Shown here: piece by piece, positions 18,907-28,285 of the stretch | Numbering within the stretch: the first letter of the stretch is position 1 | How the letters are laid out: each line of letters begins with the position of its first letter | Assembly (NCBI RefSeq): GCF_902769175.1 | Contig: NZ_CACXNW010000021.1 | Location: forward strand, 39,825-93,146 | Reading direction: 5' to 3' | Origin: an uncultured Methanobrevibacter sp. | GTDB taxonomy: Archaea; Methanobacteriota; Methanobacteria; Methanobacteriales; Methanobacteriaceae | Length of the DNA: 53,322 nt | Notes under the pieces: generated by a model | What the model was told of the DNA's origin: nothing | Databases searched by the model: none | The model's input: the letters and a program-made list of their open reading frames with translations, nothing else | Translations under genes and position numbers: made by a program

Positions 18907-21333
18907 ATGAAAAATATTAAGAGAATTACTAATATTTTAATCATATTATCATTATTACTACTTATTTTAGGTCTTATATCACCAATTAATGCATTAGAAT
19001 TATCTGATGACAATATTAACCAATATACTAATGATAATATAGTTAATAATATCGATAATAATCAAAATATTGAAGATTTAAATTTGAATGAAGATTTAAG
19101 AAACGCTTTAGAAGAATCAAATGATGGAAATGCCGATATTTATATCTCTGCAGATGGTGATGATTCAACTGGAGATGGAAGTGCTGAAAAACCTTATGGA
19201 ACAATTAAACATGGAATCGAAAACAGCGCTAATGAATCAAACATTCACTTATCAGAAGGAAGCTTTGAAGCAATGAACATGACTATAGATAAGGTATTGA
19301 CAATCCAAGGGGAAAAGGATAAGACCACTCTTGACGCTAAAAATAGGGATAGGATATTTATTTTGAAATCCAATGCAAAATTAACACTTATTGGATTGAT
19401 CCTAATCAATGGAAACTTTACAAGTGAGGGAAATGATGGCCTTGGAGGATCCATTTACAACGATGAAGGAGAATTGACATTAATCAATTGTACAATTAAG
19501 GATTCCTATGCAAGCCTAAATGGTGGAGCAATTTACAATAATCTTGGAAAGCTAAACATCATCAGTTCAAACCTTATAAATAACTCTGCCCTCCAATATG
19601 GTGGAGGAATATACTCTGCAGGAATAACCACTATTGATAAGTCCTGCTTTACTGAAAATCATATAATCGCTGAAAAGGGAGTGGGGGGAGCTGTTGCATG
19701 TGGAGGAACTGCAAATATCAGCAACACCCTATTCCTAATGAACTATGCAATCTATTCTGCAGGTGCAATTCTCAATTTGGCAAATGCAACAATAAACAAC
19801 TGCAGCTTTATAAATCAAACCACAAATTATACAGGTGGAGCAATCAGCAACCATAATTACATGATAATAAACAACAGCATATTCAGTGGCGGAAAATCCA
19901 GATTCTATGCAGCAGCACTTCTTGCACCTCCAAGCGGACAGCATGTTGTTACTGAAGTCTACAACACCATATTTGAAAGAAATCAAGTAGGGGCACATGG
20001 TGCAGTATCAAACAATTTCCCAGACACTGAACTTAAAATGGAAAACTGTGCTATTGTTGACAATGTCATAGTATTGGAGCAAGGAGGAAAAATATATGGA
20101 GACATAGCTTTAGATGACAATGCAAGTGTTCTTTATTGCTGGTGGAGACAAAATGAAATAATCCCTTACTATTATTCACCTCATAGCGACAAATACGAAT
20201 CATGGAAAATAAATGCAAGCAGATGGCTTGTAATGGAATTCACTTCAAGCAATGGCATGATTGACCGTGAAAACACTAATATATTGAATGTGAATCTAAA
20301 GCATTATTTCGACAACGAAACAAAGGAAACATATGACTATGACAAGGACATCAATTTGCCTTTGACTGTTAAGTTCTACAACAATTTGGGAAAAACAATA
20401 AAAGAAGTGACTTTAGTCAATGGAAGCGCAAGCATAAATTACCTTCCTGATGCAAATACCAAAACAGTTTATGCTAAAATAAACAATCAAACATTGAAAA
20501 TAGATGTTAAAGAGAAAAGCGAAGCAAACCTTACAGTAAATGATTTGAATAAACACTATAAGGAAAATAAGGATCTGGAAGTTAAGTTAACTGATGAGGA
20601 CAATTTAGGAATCTGCAATAAAACAGTTAATCTAATCATCTCCGGAAAAACCTACAGCGCTCAAACAAATATAGATGGAATCGCTAAATTTGTCATTGGA
20701 TTGTATCCTGGAACATATAATGTTAAAGTAAGCTTTATAGATACCGACTATAAGAACAAGGAAAAATCAGTCAAGATAACTGTATTGAAAAACAATATAT
20801 CAATTGTTGCAAAAAATCTTATAAAATATTATAAGAACGGAACCCAATTGTCTGTAAAGCTACAAGACAACAATAAGAAAGCTTTGGCATCTAAAAAGAT
20901 TAAACTGACCATTAAGGGTAAAAACTACTATAGGACAACAAACAAAAATGGAATTGCAACATTTACCATAAACCATAAGGTAGGAACATACAGTGCCAAA
21001 CTAACATTTAATGGAGACAACTGCTACTTAAGTTCCTCAAAAAGCATTAAGGTTTATGTGAAATCTGCAAAAGTCGTGATAAAAAACAGGAAAGTCCAAA
21101 GAAAATCATACTTAAATGTCCTGTTTAAAGATAAAAACGGAAAGGCAATAAAAAAGACAAAAGTCAAATTGAGATTTAGAGGAAAAACATACACTAGAAC
21201 AACTAACTCTAAAGGATTGGCTAAGCTTAAGATAAATGTTAAGTTAGGACTTTATACCATAAAAGCAAGCTTTAAATCAACTAGACTTTATGGAGCTAAT
21301 GTCTTTACCCATAGGATAAAAGTTATTAAATAA
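18907..21333 (+). CDS. Adhesin-like protein, beta-helix plus three Ig-like repeats (intact)
   Basis: 808 residues in one open frame from ATG 18907 (GAGGAAG ribosome site). Signal peptide (NILIILSLLLLILGLISPIN, ending NA), an Asn/Asp-rich linker, then a beta-helix region at about residues 75-400 (opening DGDDSTGDGSAEKPYGTIKH, the usual start of such domains, then NNSALQYGGGI-type rungs). After that come at least three Ig-like modules of about 80 residues, each with the pattern YYKNGTQLSVKL...KGKNYYRTTNKNGIATF. The C-terminus is very basic (Lys-rich), with no membrane helix, suggesting attachment to the cell wall by charge. Of the five adhesin loci, this is the only one with neither an internal disruption nor an odd start. 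Confidence 0.85.
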   Translation: MKNIKRITNILIILSLLLLILGLISPINALELSDDNINQYTNDNIVNNIDNNQNIEDLNLNEDLRNALEESNDGNADIYISADGDDSTGDGSAEKPYGTIKHGIENSANESNIHLSEGSFEAMNMTIDKVLTIQGEKDKTTLDAKNRDRIFILKSNAKLTLIGLILINGNFTSEGNDGLGGSIYNDEGELTLINCTIKDSYASLNGGAIYNNLGKLNIISSNLINNSALQYGGGIYSAGITTIDKSCFTENHIIAEKGVGGAVACGGTANISNTLFLMNYAIYSAGAILNLANATINNCSFINQTTNYTGGAISNHNYMIINNSIFSGGKSRFYAAALLAPPSGQHVVTEVYNTIFERNQVGAHGAVSNNFPDTELKMENCAIVDNVIVLEQGGKIYGDIALDDNASVLYCWWRQNEIIPYYYSPHSDKYESWKINASRWLVMEFTSSNGMIDRENTNILNVNLKHYFDNETKETYDYDKDINLPLTVKFYNNLGKTIKEVTLVNGSASINYLPDANTKTVYAKINNQTLKIDVKEKSEANLTVNDLNKHYKENKDLEVKLTDEDNLGICNKTVNLIISGKTYSAQTNIDGIAKFVIGLYPGTYNVKVSFIDTDYKNKEKSVKITVLKNNISIVAKNLIKYYKNGTQLSVKLQDNNKKALASKKIKLTIKGKNYYRTTNKNGIATFTINHKVGTYSAKLTFNGDNCYLSSSKSIKVYVKSAKVVIKNRKVQRKSYLNVLFKDKNGKAIKKTKVKLRFRGKTYTRTTNSKGLAKLKINVKLGLYTIKASFKSTRLYGANVFTHRIKVIK

Positions 21334-21371
21334 GCTGTTTTACAGCAAATAAAATCCAAATATATTTTTTT
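21334..21371 (+). terminator. Hairpin plus T-tract after the intact adhesin
   Basis: GCTGT-TTT-ACAGC starts immediately after the stop codon and is followed by a run of seven T near 21365-21371. Confidence 0.55.
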
Positions 21372-21676
21372 AATAAAAACAAGGTGGTCACATACTTGAG
21401 TTTGATTTACAAGATAAGTAGCCACAAAAATCTATTTTTATACAATGAATTTGAGTAGAAAAAACATTTTTTTATTACAACAATATTAAGTTAGGATATT
21501 AAGTATTATATATGAAAACTTATTAATATAAAATTATCAAATTATATGTATAGTTATTTTTTTAAAAATTTTAAAAAAATGATTAACATTGAATGATATT
21601 TAGCTGTTAAGACATTAATGGTTAAATTAAATTGTATACGAAATTTAAGAAAAAAGATTAGTTATCTGAAGATTCA

Positions 21677-22537
21677 ATGAGTTTTTGGATAATTAAAAAG
21701 TATCGGATGGTGATTTTTATTTCCGAAGAAGAAATTGAAACTTTAAAAAGCCAATTAGCTGAAAAAGATGAAAAACTTAAAAATCAGGCAAATGAATTAA
21801 ATCATTTAACCAATGAAGTCATTCCTGAATTGAAGAAAGAAAACAAGCAATTAAAAGCACTTAAGGCAGAACTTACTGATGCATTGGAAACCAGTACAAA
21901 AAAATACTTTGATCAATTGGAAATCAATGCAGACTTAAGTGAAAGTGTAGCTAAAAAAGGTGCAGGCCTTCAGCTTGCAAAAGTAAGACTTGAAGAAATT
22001 GAAAAAATAGTTGTTGAACTTGAGGAAAAAGCTAAAGAAAATGAAGTTGACTTAGATGCTATCGATGATTTATCTGAAGAAGAAAAATCAATGATAGATG
22101 AACTTAAACAAGAAATTAGCGACTTGAATAAAGAGTTAGATGCAAAAGACAGAGTAATTGACAATAAGGAAAAAGAAATCCAAAAGAAACAAGGCCAATT
22201 AAAAGACAAAGACTCTGAAATTGCTGACTTGAAAGAAAACTTAATTCCTAAACTCAAAGCGGAATCCGCTGAACTTAACGCTAAAATAAAAGCTAATGCA
22301 GCAGCATATGAAGAAGAAAAATCCGGAGTTGGAGGAAGAATCGCTAAATTAGAAGCGGAAATAAAAGACCTTAACGGCAAATTAGATAATAAAAAGAGAG
22401 ATTATGATAAGTTAAGCACTACCTTAAACGGTAAGGATAAGGAAATCAACTCTCTTAAACATAAATACAACCAATTATCTGAACAGCTTAAAGAAGAATC
22501 CAGCAAAGGTTTCTTCAGCAAACTAAGAGGCAGATAA
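21677..22537 (+). CDS. Coiled-coil protein of unknown function
   Basis: Up to 286 residues, nearly all long heptad-rich helix (for example LKSQLAEKDEKLKNQANELN and KELDAKDRVIDNKEKEIQKK), rich in Lys, Glu and Leu, without Cys or membrane segments, ending KGFFSKLRGR. Such proteins act as scaffolds or spacers; no specific role can be named. The ATG at 21677 has no clear ribosome site. A strong site (GGTGAT) lies four bases before an in-frame ATT at 21719 (IISEEEIETLK-like start without the initial ISEEE context change), so the true start may be ATT 21719 or ATG 21707. T-rich sequence at 22582-22600 could end its transcript. Confidence 0.7.
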   Translation: MSFWIIKKYRMVIFISEEEIETLKSQLAEKDEKLKNQANELNHLTNEVIPELKKENKQLKALKAELTDALETSTKKYFDQLEINADLSESVAKKGAGLQLAKVRLEEIEKIVVELEEKAKENEVDLDAIDDLSEEEKSMIDELKQEISDLNKELDAKDRVIDNKEKEIQKKQGQLKDKDSEIADLKENLIPKLKAESAELNAKIKANAAAYEEEKSGVGGRIAKLEAEIKDLNGKLDNKKRDYDKLSTTLNGKDKEINSLKHKYNQLSEQLKEESSKGFFSKLRGR

Positions 22538-22581
22538 TTGTCAATTTAGATTAATTATTAATTAAATTTTAATTATTAATT

Positions 22582-22600
22582 AATCATCTTTTCTTTTTTT
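22582..22600 (+). terminator. T-rich 3' end of the coiled-coil gene
   Basis: TCATCTTTTCTTTTTTTT follows an AT-rich inverted repeat (TTAATTATTAATTAA) shortly after the stop at 22537. Archaeal RNA polymerase can stop at such T-runs. The rest of 22538-22866 contains no recognised gene. Confidence 0.4.
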
Positions 22601-22854
22601 TAAAACATTTTTATTTATAAAATAAGCCTCTTTCTAAAAAAACTAATTCCTTAGACAAAATATCTGTTTTTTAATAATCAAAATATCTTATTTTAAATAA
22701 TCATTCAGAGTGTTCGCCAAAATGAAATAATTTTTATAGTTTTGGCAGAAATTAAAAATTAAAAAAAGAAGTGTTTATAGTCATTACCTAATTCTAGATA
22801 TTTATTATAAACAATATATGACAAAATTTCTTAAAATCACTATAAATGATTAAA

Positions 22855-22890
22855 AATAAAATTTTAAAAGGGTTTTCAAGAAACCCCAAA
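22855..22890 (-). terminator. Hairpin terminator after the frameshifted adhesin (3' element family II)
   Basis: On the minus strand GGGGTTTCTTGAAAACCC forms a stem and is followed by TTTTAAAATTTTATTTTTA. A clearly related sequence lies at 40137-40178. It is 12 to 35 bases beyond the adhesin stop at 22901. Confidence 0.6.
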
Positions 22891-22900
22891 TAATAAAAAT

Positions 22901-25900
22901 TTAAAATTCAAAAGTATAATTTCCATCAACATCCAAATCTTTGTTGAACTCAATACCCTTATAATGGCAAGTATGAACAACAATTGGATTTCTATCAGCC
23001 CAACCATTACCCGAGAAGTTAACGGATGGCTCATGGAAATATAACATATCGCAAGAAATTGCTCCACCAGTTCCTGTACAATTGTTGCCAAATGTATTAT
23101 TATCCATTAAGTGAACATCCTCTTTTGCAAATACTGCTCCACCTTCACATGCTGAAAAGTGTGTTCCAGTTGCTACATTTTGATAAAAGAGACAATTTCT
23201 TAAACTTACATTATTACAGCATATTGCTCCACCATCTTCATTTGCATAATTATATTCAAATATTGCAGAATCTATTTTAGCATCATTTTCGCAGTACAAT
23301 GCACCACCATCATTATCCTTTGCAGAATTGGCATTGAAATGAGAAACAGTAGTTAGATTTAATATTGGATCAAATGATGACCTTACATAAATATGCTTAG
23401 CATATACAGCTCCACCATAATCTGCTGCCTCATTTAATTCAAAGGTTGAATTATTAATCCATACAGTTTCCTTAGAACATATAGCACCGCCATAACATTG
23501 ATGCATTTTTGCACCTTCTGCATTATTGTATTTGAATAAACAACGGGTCACATTTACATCATTTTCACAGAATATTGCTCCACCATCAACATTAGCATTA
23601 TTGGAGTCAAATGTAGAGTCTTCAACACACACTTTACCTTTTGAAGAAATGGCACCACCATTTTCATCACTAACACTGTTTTTTCTAAATAAGCAATTCT
23701 TTAAAACTAAATTTTTAGTTGCATCATTATAGATTGCTCCACCATTATCATTTGCATTATTATTCTTAAAAATTGTATAAGCTATTATAATGTCATTATC
23801 AGCACCCAATGCACCACCATTATTATCTTTTGCAGTATTATTGTAGAAATGAGAGAAATTACCCGGATTGTCGAGTGAATCAAATATTGCATTTACATAA
23901 ATGTTTTTAGCATATACCGCTCCACCATAATCTGCAGCTAGATTATTTTCAAAAGTGGAATTAATAATATGGACATTTTGCTTAGAACGTATAGCCCCAC
24001 CACGACATTGATAAAATAGTCCATATCCTGCCATATTGGACTTGAATATACAATGGGTTACATTCACATCCTTTTCACAGGATATGGCTCCACCATCAAG
24101 ATCAGCACTATTGGTATCAAATATACTGTCTTCAGCATAGACTTTACCTTTTGAATAAATGGCACCACCATTATCATCACGAACCCAGTTATCCTTAAAC
24201 AAGCAATTCTTTAAAACTAAATCGTTAGTTGCATCATTACAGATTGCACCACCATAATCCTCAGCCCTATTGTTGGTGAAGTTACAGTTTATGAGAGTGT
24301 ATGAAGCAGATCCACCAATATAGATTGCACCACCCCTCTTATTATCATTGTTGCGACCATTATTAATGTTAAGGTTCTTTAATACAACATTTCCTTTTGT
24401 TGAATAGAATGCATAACAGTTAGGGAAACATAAACAATCTATAGTATGACCCTGACCGTCAATGGTTAAATTCTTGTTCACTGTAACCTTAGAATTTTCC
24501 CCACCATAATAATCAGAACGCAAATATAAAGTTGAACCAACCTTAGCATCATCCACCAAAGATTGAAGGGTCCTGAATGTACCTAAAACATACAACTTAC
24601 CATTACACCAAAATCCACCGAAAACGATAGAACTTTGTAAATAATCTTCAAGATTATTATAATAACTTGTATCATCCAGGTGGATATCACCTTTTGCAAA
24701 TATTGATCCACCTTTACACTTTGAAAAATGTGCTCCCTTTGATGCATTGTAGCAAAACAAACAATTGTGTACCCATGTATTCTTACAGCATATTGCTCCA
24801 CCATCATCATAGGCCTCATTATACTCAAATCTTGCAGTATATGCTATAGTGTCCTCTTCAGAGTACAATGCACCGCCATCATTGTCTTTTGCAGAATTGT
24901 TGTAGAAATGAGAAACAGTAGTTAGATTTTGGATTGGATCAAAGGATTTGTTTACATAAATGTTTTTAGCATATACCGCTCCACCATAATCTGCTGCTGT
25001 ATTTTTTTCAAAGGTGGAATTATTAATCCAGACATTTTGATAAGAACGTATAGCACCACCATAACACTGAAGCAAAATTGCACCTTCAGCTTTGTTGTTT
25101 TTAAATAAGCAACGAGTCACATTTACATCATTTTCACAGAATATAGCTCCACCATCAACATTAGCCTTATTAGAGTCAAATGTAGAGTCTTCAACACACA
25201 CTTTACCTTTTGAATAAATGGCACCACCCTTATCATCACTAATGCTGTTTTTTCTAAAGCAACAGTTTTTAATGATCAAATCGTTAGGTGCATCATTATA
25301 TATTGCCCCACCATAGTCTTCAGCCCAATTGTCGGTGAAGTTACAGTTTACGAGAGTGTATGAAGCAGATCCTCCAATAAGATTGCACCGCCTTTCTTAT
25401 TATCATTGTTGTGACCATTCTTTATGTTAAGGTTCTTCAATACAACATTTCCTTTTGTGGAATAGAAAGCAAAACACTTGTCAGCCTTATTACAATTTAT
25501 AGTGTGGCCATGACCATCAATGGTTAAATTTTTATTTAGGATGACCTTTGAATTTTTCACCCCATAATAATCGCAATCCAAATGTACAGTTGAACCATCC
25601 ATAGCATTATCCACTAATGATTGAAGATCTTTTAAAGAGCCTTTCTTTTGATAAACACCAACATCAACAAAAGAAGTACTATTCTTCAATTCAATAACAA
25701 TCCTATCAGAAGAAATAGGAGGAGCTTTTCTTACAGTGCCATTAGATTCAACAGAAGAAGTATCGTTTTTAACGGAAAGATCAGAACCAGCATCAGACAA
25801 ATCGATTTCATCATTTGATTCATCAGAAACTTCTGATTTTTTAGATTCATAACCTCCTGGAAGTTCCATCAAATGTCTTTTAATATCAGAATTGCCAGAA

Positions 25901-26052
25901 TCTGACATAGAAACAGTATCTTCAACATCTAAATATTTATCTGAATCAGACAAATAAGTTACAGCACTATCATTCATGTCAGCTGCTGAAACACAGCTAA
26001 CAGCTACAATAGAAACAAATAAACATAGTAAAATAAATAAAGTTTTTCTCAT
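22901..26052 (-). pseudogene. Adhesin-like protein with repeated beta-helix modules, one frameshift
   Basis: It starts at ATG 26052 (GGGATGAT site) with signal peptide MRKTLFILLCLFVSIVAVSC..SAA, then a Ser/Asp-rich linker and a first LVDNA...NLTIDGHGHTI segment. At about 25380 the frame is lost: this copy reads GGTGCAATC-TTATTGG where the internal paralogous copy near 24310 has GGTGCAATCTATATTGG, so one base is missing. After it the frame runs on for 790 residues of beta-helix made of at least three near-identical modules of about 700-800 bases (each with KNIYV, STFENN or STFDSN rungs and GGAI). No membrane anchor is seen at the C-terminus. A palindromic operator and TATA box lie upstream, shared with the adhesin at 44431-46871. 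Confidence 0.85.
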
Positions 26053-26105
26053 TAAAAATCATCCCACTTTTCTTAATTAAATGGACTTATATCATAATAT
26101 GAAAA

Positions 26106-26148
26106 AGAAAATATATAAAGATAATCGAATGTAAGTGCTTACTTACAT
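26106..26148 (-). promoter_or_regulatory. Palindromic operator and TATA box of the adhesin
   Basis: The 20-base element at 26129-26148 has inverted arms ATGTAAG and CTTACAT. On the minus strand it is followed after nine bases by TTTATATATT (26106-26119), about 60 bases before the start codon. The same arrangement precedes the adhesin at 44431-46871, so one regulator probably controls both. Confidence 0.65.
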
Positions 26149-26205
26149 CTTTAAATAAGAAAATAAGGACAAATAATATGCAATTAATAAAATAAAGCAC
26201 AAAAT

Positions 26206-26335
26206 AAAATAATAAAAAGAAATAAAAAGAATAGAGAAGTAAAAAGAATAGAAGAATAAAAAGAAATAAAAAGAATAGAAAAATAAAAAGAATAAAGAAA
26301 TAAAAAGAAAAGAGTAATAAAATAATAGAAAAGAA
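26206..26335. repeat. Low-complexity AAAAAGAATA-type repeats
   Basis: About 130 bases made of variations of AAAAAGAATAG and AAAAAGAAAT. Long Phe/Leu/Tyr open frames on the minus strand are products of this composition, not genes. Confidence 0.8.
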
Positions 26336-26342
26336 AGGGATA

Positions 26343-26404
26343 TTTTTCCCAACCAGTGAAAATATTTTGGTCAAGGTTTTCAACCGAAGGTCAAAAAGCT
26401 TGAG
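26343..26404 (-). terminator. Conserved 3' hairpin element after lysS
   Basis: Directly after the lysS stop the minus strand has TCAAGCTTTTTGACC-TTC-GGTTGAAAACCTTGA (imperfect long stem), then CCAAAATATTTTCACTGGTT and GGG. It matches the element after thiC in layout and in the AAAATATTTYCACT tail. Confidence 0.65.
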
Positions 26405-27949
26405 TTAAGCTTCTTGTCTTAACCTTTTAACAACAAAGTCCTTATCTAATGAGAGCAAGAATGAAGCTGCTCTAGGACCTTGCTTTTGACCAAGAATCAT
26501 TTTGTAAATAGCTTGGAAAGCCTTTTGCGGTTTTAATCCATGGCTTTCTAAAACTTCATACATAGCATCATGCAATTCTTCTGCAGATGAAAACTCTTTT
26601 TCTTCCATTAAATCTGCCAAGTCCTTTAGGAAAGCAACTTGTTCATCTGGAAGAGGCAAGTTTGGTATGGAATCATATTGAACTTGGAACTTGACGAATT
26701 TAGGAGCGTATTTATCTAACCAAGCGATAACATTATCCACTCTTTCTCCATATTGCTCTACTTCAAGTTCAGTCAAGTCTGCAAATTCCTTATCTTCAAA
26801 GCTTTTGCTTAATTGGGAATTCTTTTTCAAAATGCCAAAGATTCTTTCAAGGTCTTTTTCTCCAACGATTTGATAAGCGTTAACCAAGAATCTGAAAGGA
26901 GGTCTAAATGGCAATGGAGCATCTGCATTGATTTGAGCCATCTTATAGATGCTTTTGAATTTTTTGCCTTCTTTTTCAGATGGTGCTTCCTCTTCATCAT
27001 AGAATACTTTTTCCACCTTATCAAAGGTGTCCATAAAGTCTAACCATGGCATTTTTGGAGAGAAGTCTTTGGATTTCATTGGTTTGCTTCTGAATAAGTA
27101 GTAGTTAAGACTTTCAGCAGGTCCGATTTCCAACCATTGCTCTGGAGTGAAGAATACACCATGAGACTTACTCATTGCTTCACCATCTAATGTAATCCAT
27201 TCATATGGAACTGGATATGGTGCAGGGTAATCAAAGATCTCTTCAGAGATTACGCTACTTACATCATAAGATCCACCAGCTGCTGCATGGTCCTTTCCAA
27301 ATGGTTCACAAGTGGTTCCAAAGATTTTCCATCTTGCTGCCCATTCAACTCTCCAAGTAAGCTTACCATTACCTGACTTGATGTCCATTTCACCATCGTG
27401 ACCACATTCACATCTGTATTTGATGATGTCTCCATCAAAATCATAAGCTTCTGTAGTGTTTACTCTACCACATTCATCACAGATAGGGTTATAAGGTAAC
27501 CAATGGTCTGCTAATGGCTCTCTTCTGTATTCATCAAAAATAGCTTTGATTTCATTGTGCTTTTCAAGGGAAAGCCTAATATAATCAAGATAATCTCCAT
27601 TTTTGTACATGTCAAATCCTGATTTAGGGGTTATTTCAATACCATAAGCGTCAAGAACATTGAATAATGGTTTTTCAAAGTGTTCTACAAAGTTTTTACA
27701 GCATCCTTCAGGACAAGGTATCATAGAGTAAGGCATACCAAGGTACTTATCATAAGATTCAGGAAGTGGGAAAGGAACTTTTCTTAAAGGGTCATGGTCA
27801 TCTGCAATCCAGATGGTTTCTGCATCATTTCCCAATTCACGTAATGCCTTTCCAATAGCATTTGCTATGAATACGTCACATGAATTTCCAATATGTATAG
27901 AACCTGATATAGATGTACCACTTGCTATGACATGTTTTTCTACATCCAT
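26405..27949 (-). CDS. lysS: Lysyl-tRNA synthetase, class I
   Basis: 514 residues from ATG 27949. Class I signature motifs are present: the HIGH-type [10 protein letters not shown] near the N-terminus and the KMSKS-type [10 protein letters not shown] in the middle, plus a Cys pair insertion (CDECGRVN...CECGHDG) for zinc. The C-terminal helical anticodon-binding region is complete. Class I LysRS is typical of most euryarchaea. Coding sequence continues upstream of this ATG in the same frame ([11 protein letters not shown], as expected for the family N-terminus) until a TAA at about 28007, but with no ATG, GTG or TTG; the true start may be a mutated or non-standard codon (ATT/ATC) 12 to 18 codons earlier. 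Confidence 0.95.
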   Translation of the reverse strand: MDVEKHVIASGTSISGSIHIGNSCDVFIANAIGKALRELGNDAETIWIADDHDPLRKVPFPLPESYDKYLGMPYSMIPCPEGCCKNFVEHFEKPLFNVLDAYGIEITPKSGFDMYKNGDYLDYIRLSLEKHNEIKAIFDEYRREPLADHWLPYNPICDECGRVNTTEAYDFDGDIIKYRCECGHDGEMDIKSGNGKLTWRVEWAARWKIFGTTCEPFGKDHAAAGGSYDVSSVISEEIFDYPAPYPVPYEWITLDGEAMSKSHGVFFTPEQWLEIGPAESLNYYLFRSKPMKSKDFSPKMPWLDFMDTFDKVEKVFYDEEEAPSEKEGKKFKSIYKMAQINADAPLPFRPPFRFLVNAYQIVGEKDLERIFGILKKNSQLSKSFEDKEFADLTELEVEQYGERVDNVIAWLDKYAPKFVKFQVQYDSIPNLPLPDEQVAFLKDLADLMEEKEFSSAEELHDAMYEVLESHGLKPQKAFQAIYKMILGQKQGPRAASFLLSLDKDFVVKRLRQEA

Positions 27950-28130
27950 TTCATTTAATTCATCAGCGATTCTTTCAATCCTAATTTCGATATTAAATAT
28001 CTTAATAATTTATTATAATAATATTTTATTTATCATATTATAAAAAACTAATTACAAAAATAAGGGAAATGAAATGATAGAAAACTTTTGAAAATATATT
28101 GAAAATAAAAAACAGCAAAATAAAGATGTT

Positions 28131-28184
28131 AATAGGATTCTAATTAAAGAATCCTATTAAGTGGAAAATTTGGGCATAAGCCCG
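28131..28184 (-). terminator. Two-hairpin 3' region after nrdD
   Basis: On the minus strand CGGGCTTATGCCC forms a small stem, followed by AAATTTTCCACTT (resembling the tail of the thiC and lysS elements), then a perfect 11-bp stem AATAGGATTCT-TTAATT-AGAATCCTATT (28131-28158). It lies about 100 bases after the nrdD stop. Confidence 0.5.
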
Positions 28185-28285
28185 AATGTTTTTTTTTTTT
28201 AACACAAAAATTATGTTAAAAAATAGTATTAAAAAAATAAAAATAATAAGATAAATTAGTAGGAAGATTCTACTGAAATTTAAGC

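Noticed and set aside
26087-26383. Overlapping minus-strand Phe/Leu/Tyr-rich open frames
   Set aside because: Artefact of AAAAAGAATA repeats between the adhesin promoter and lysS.
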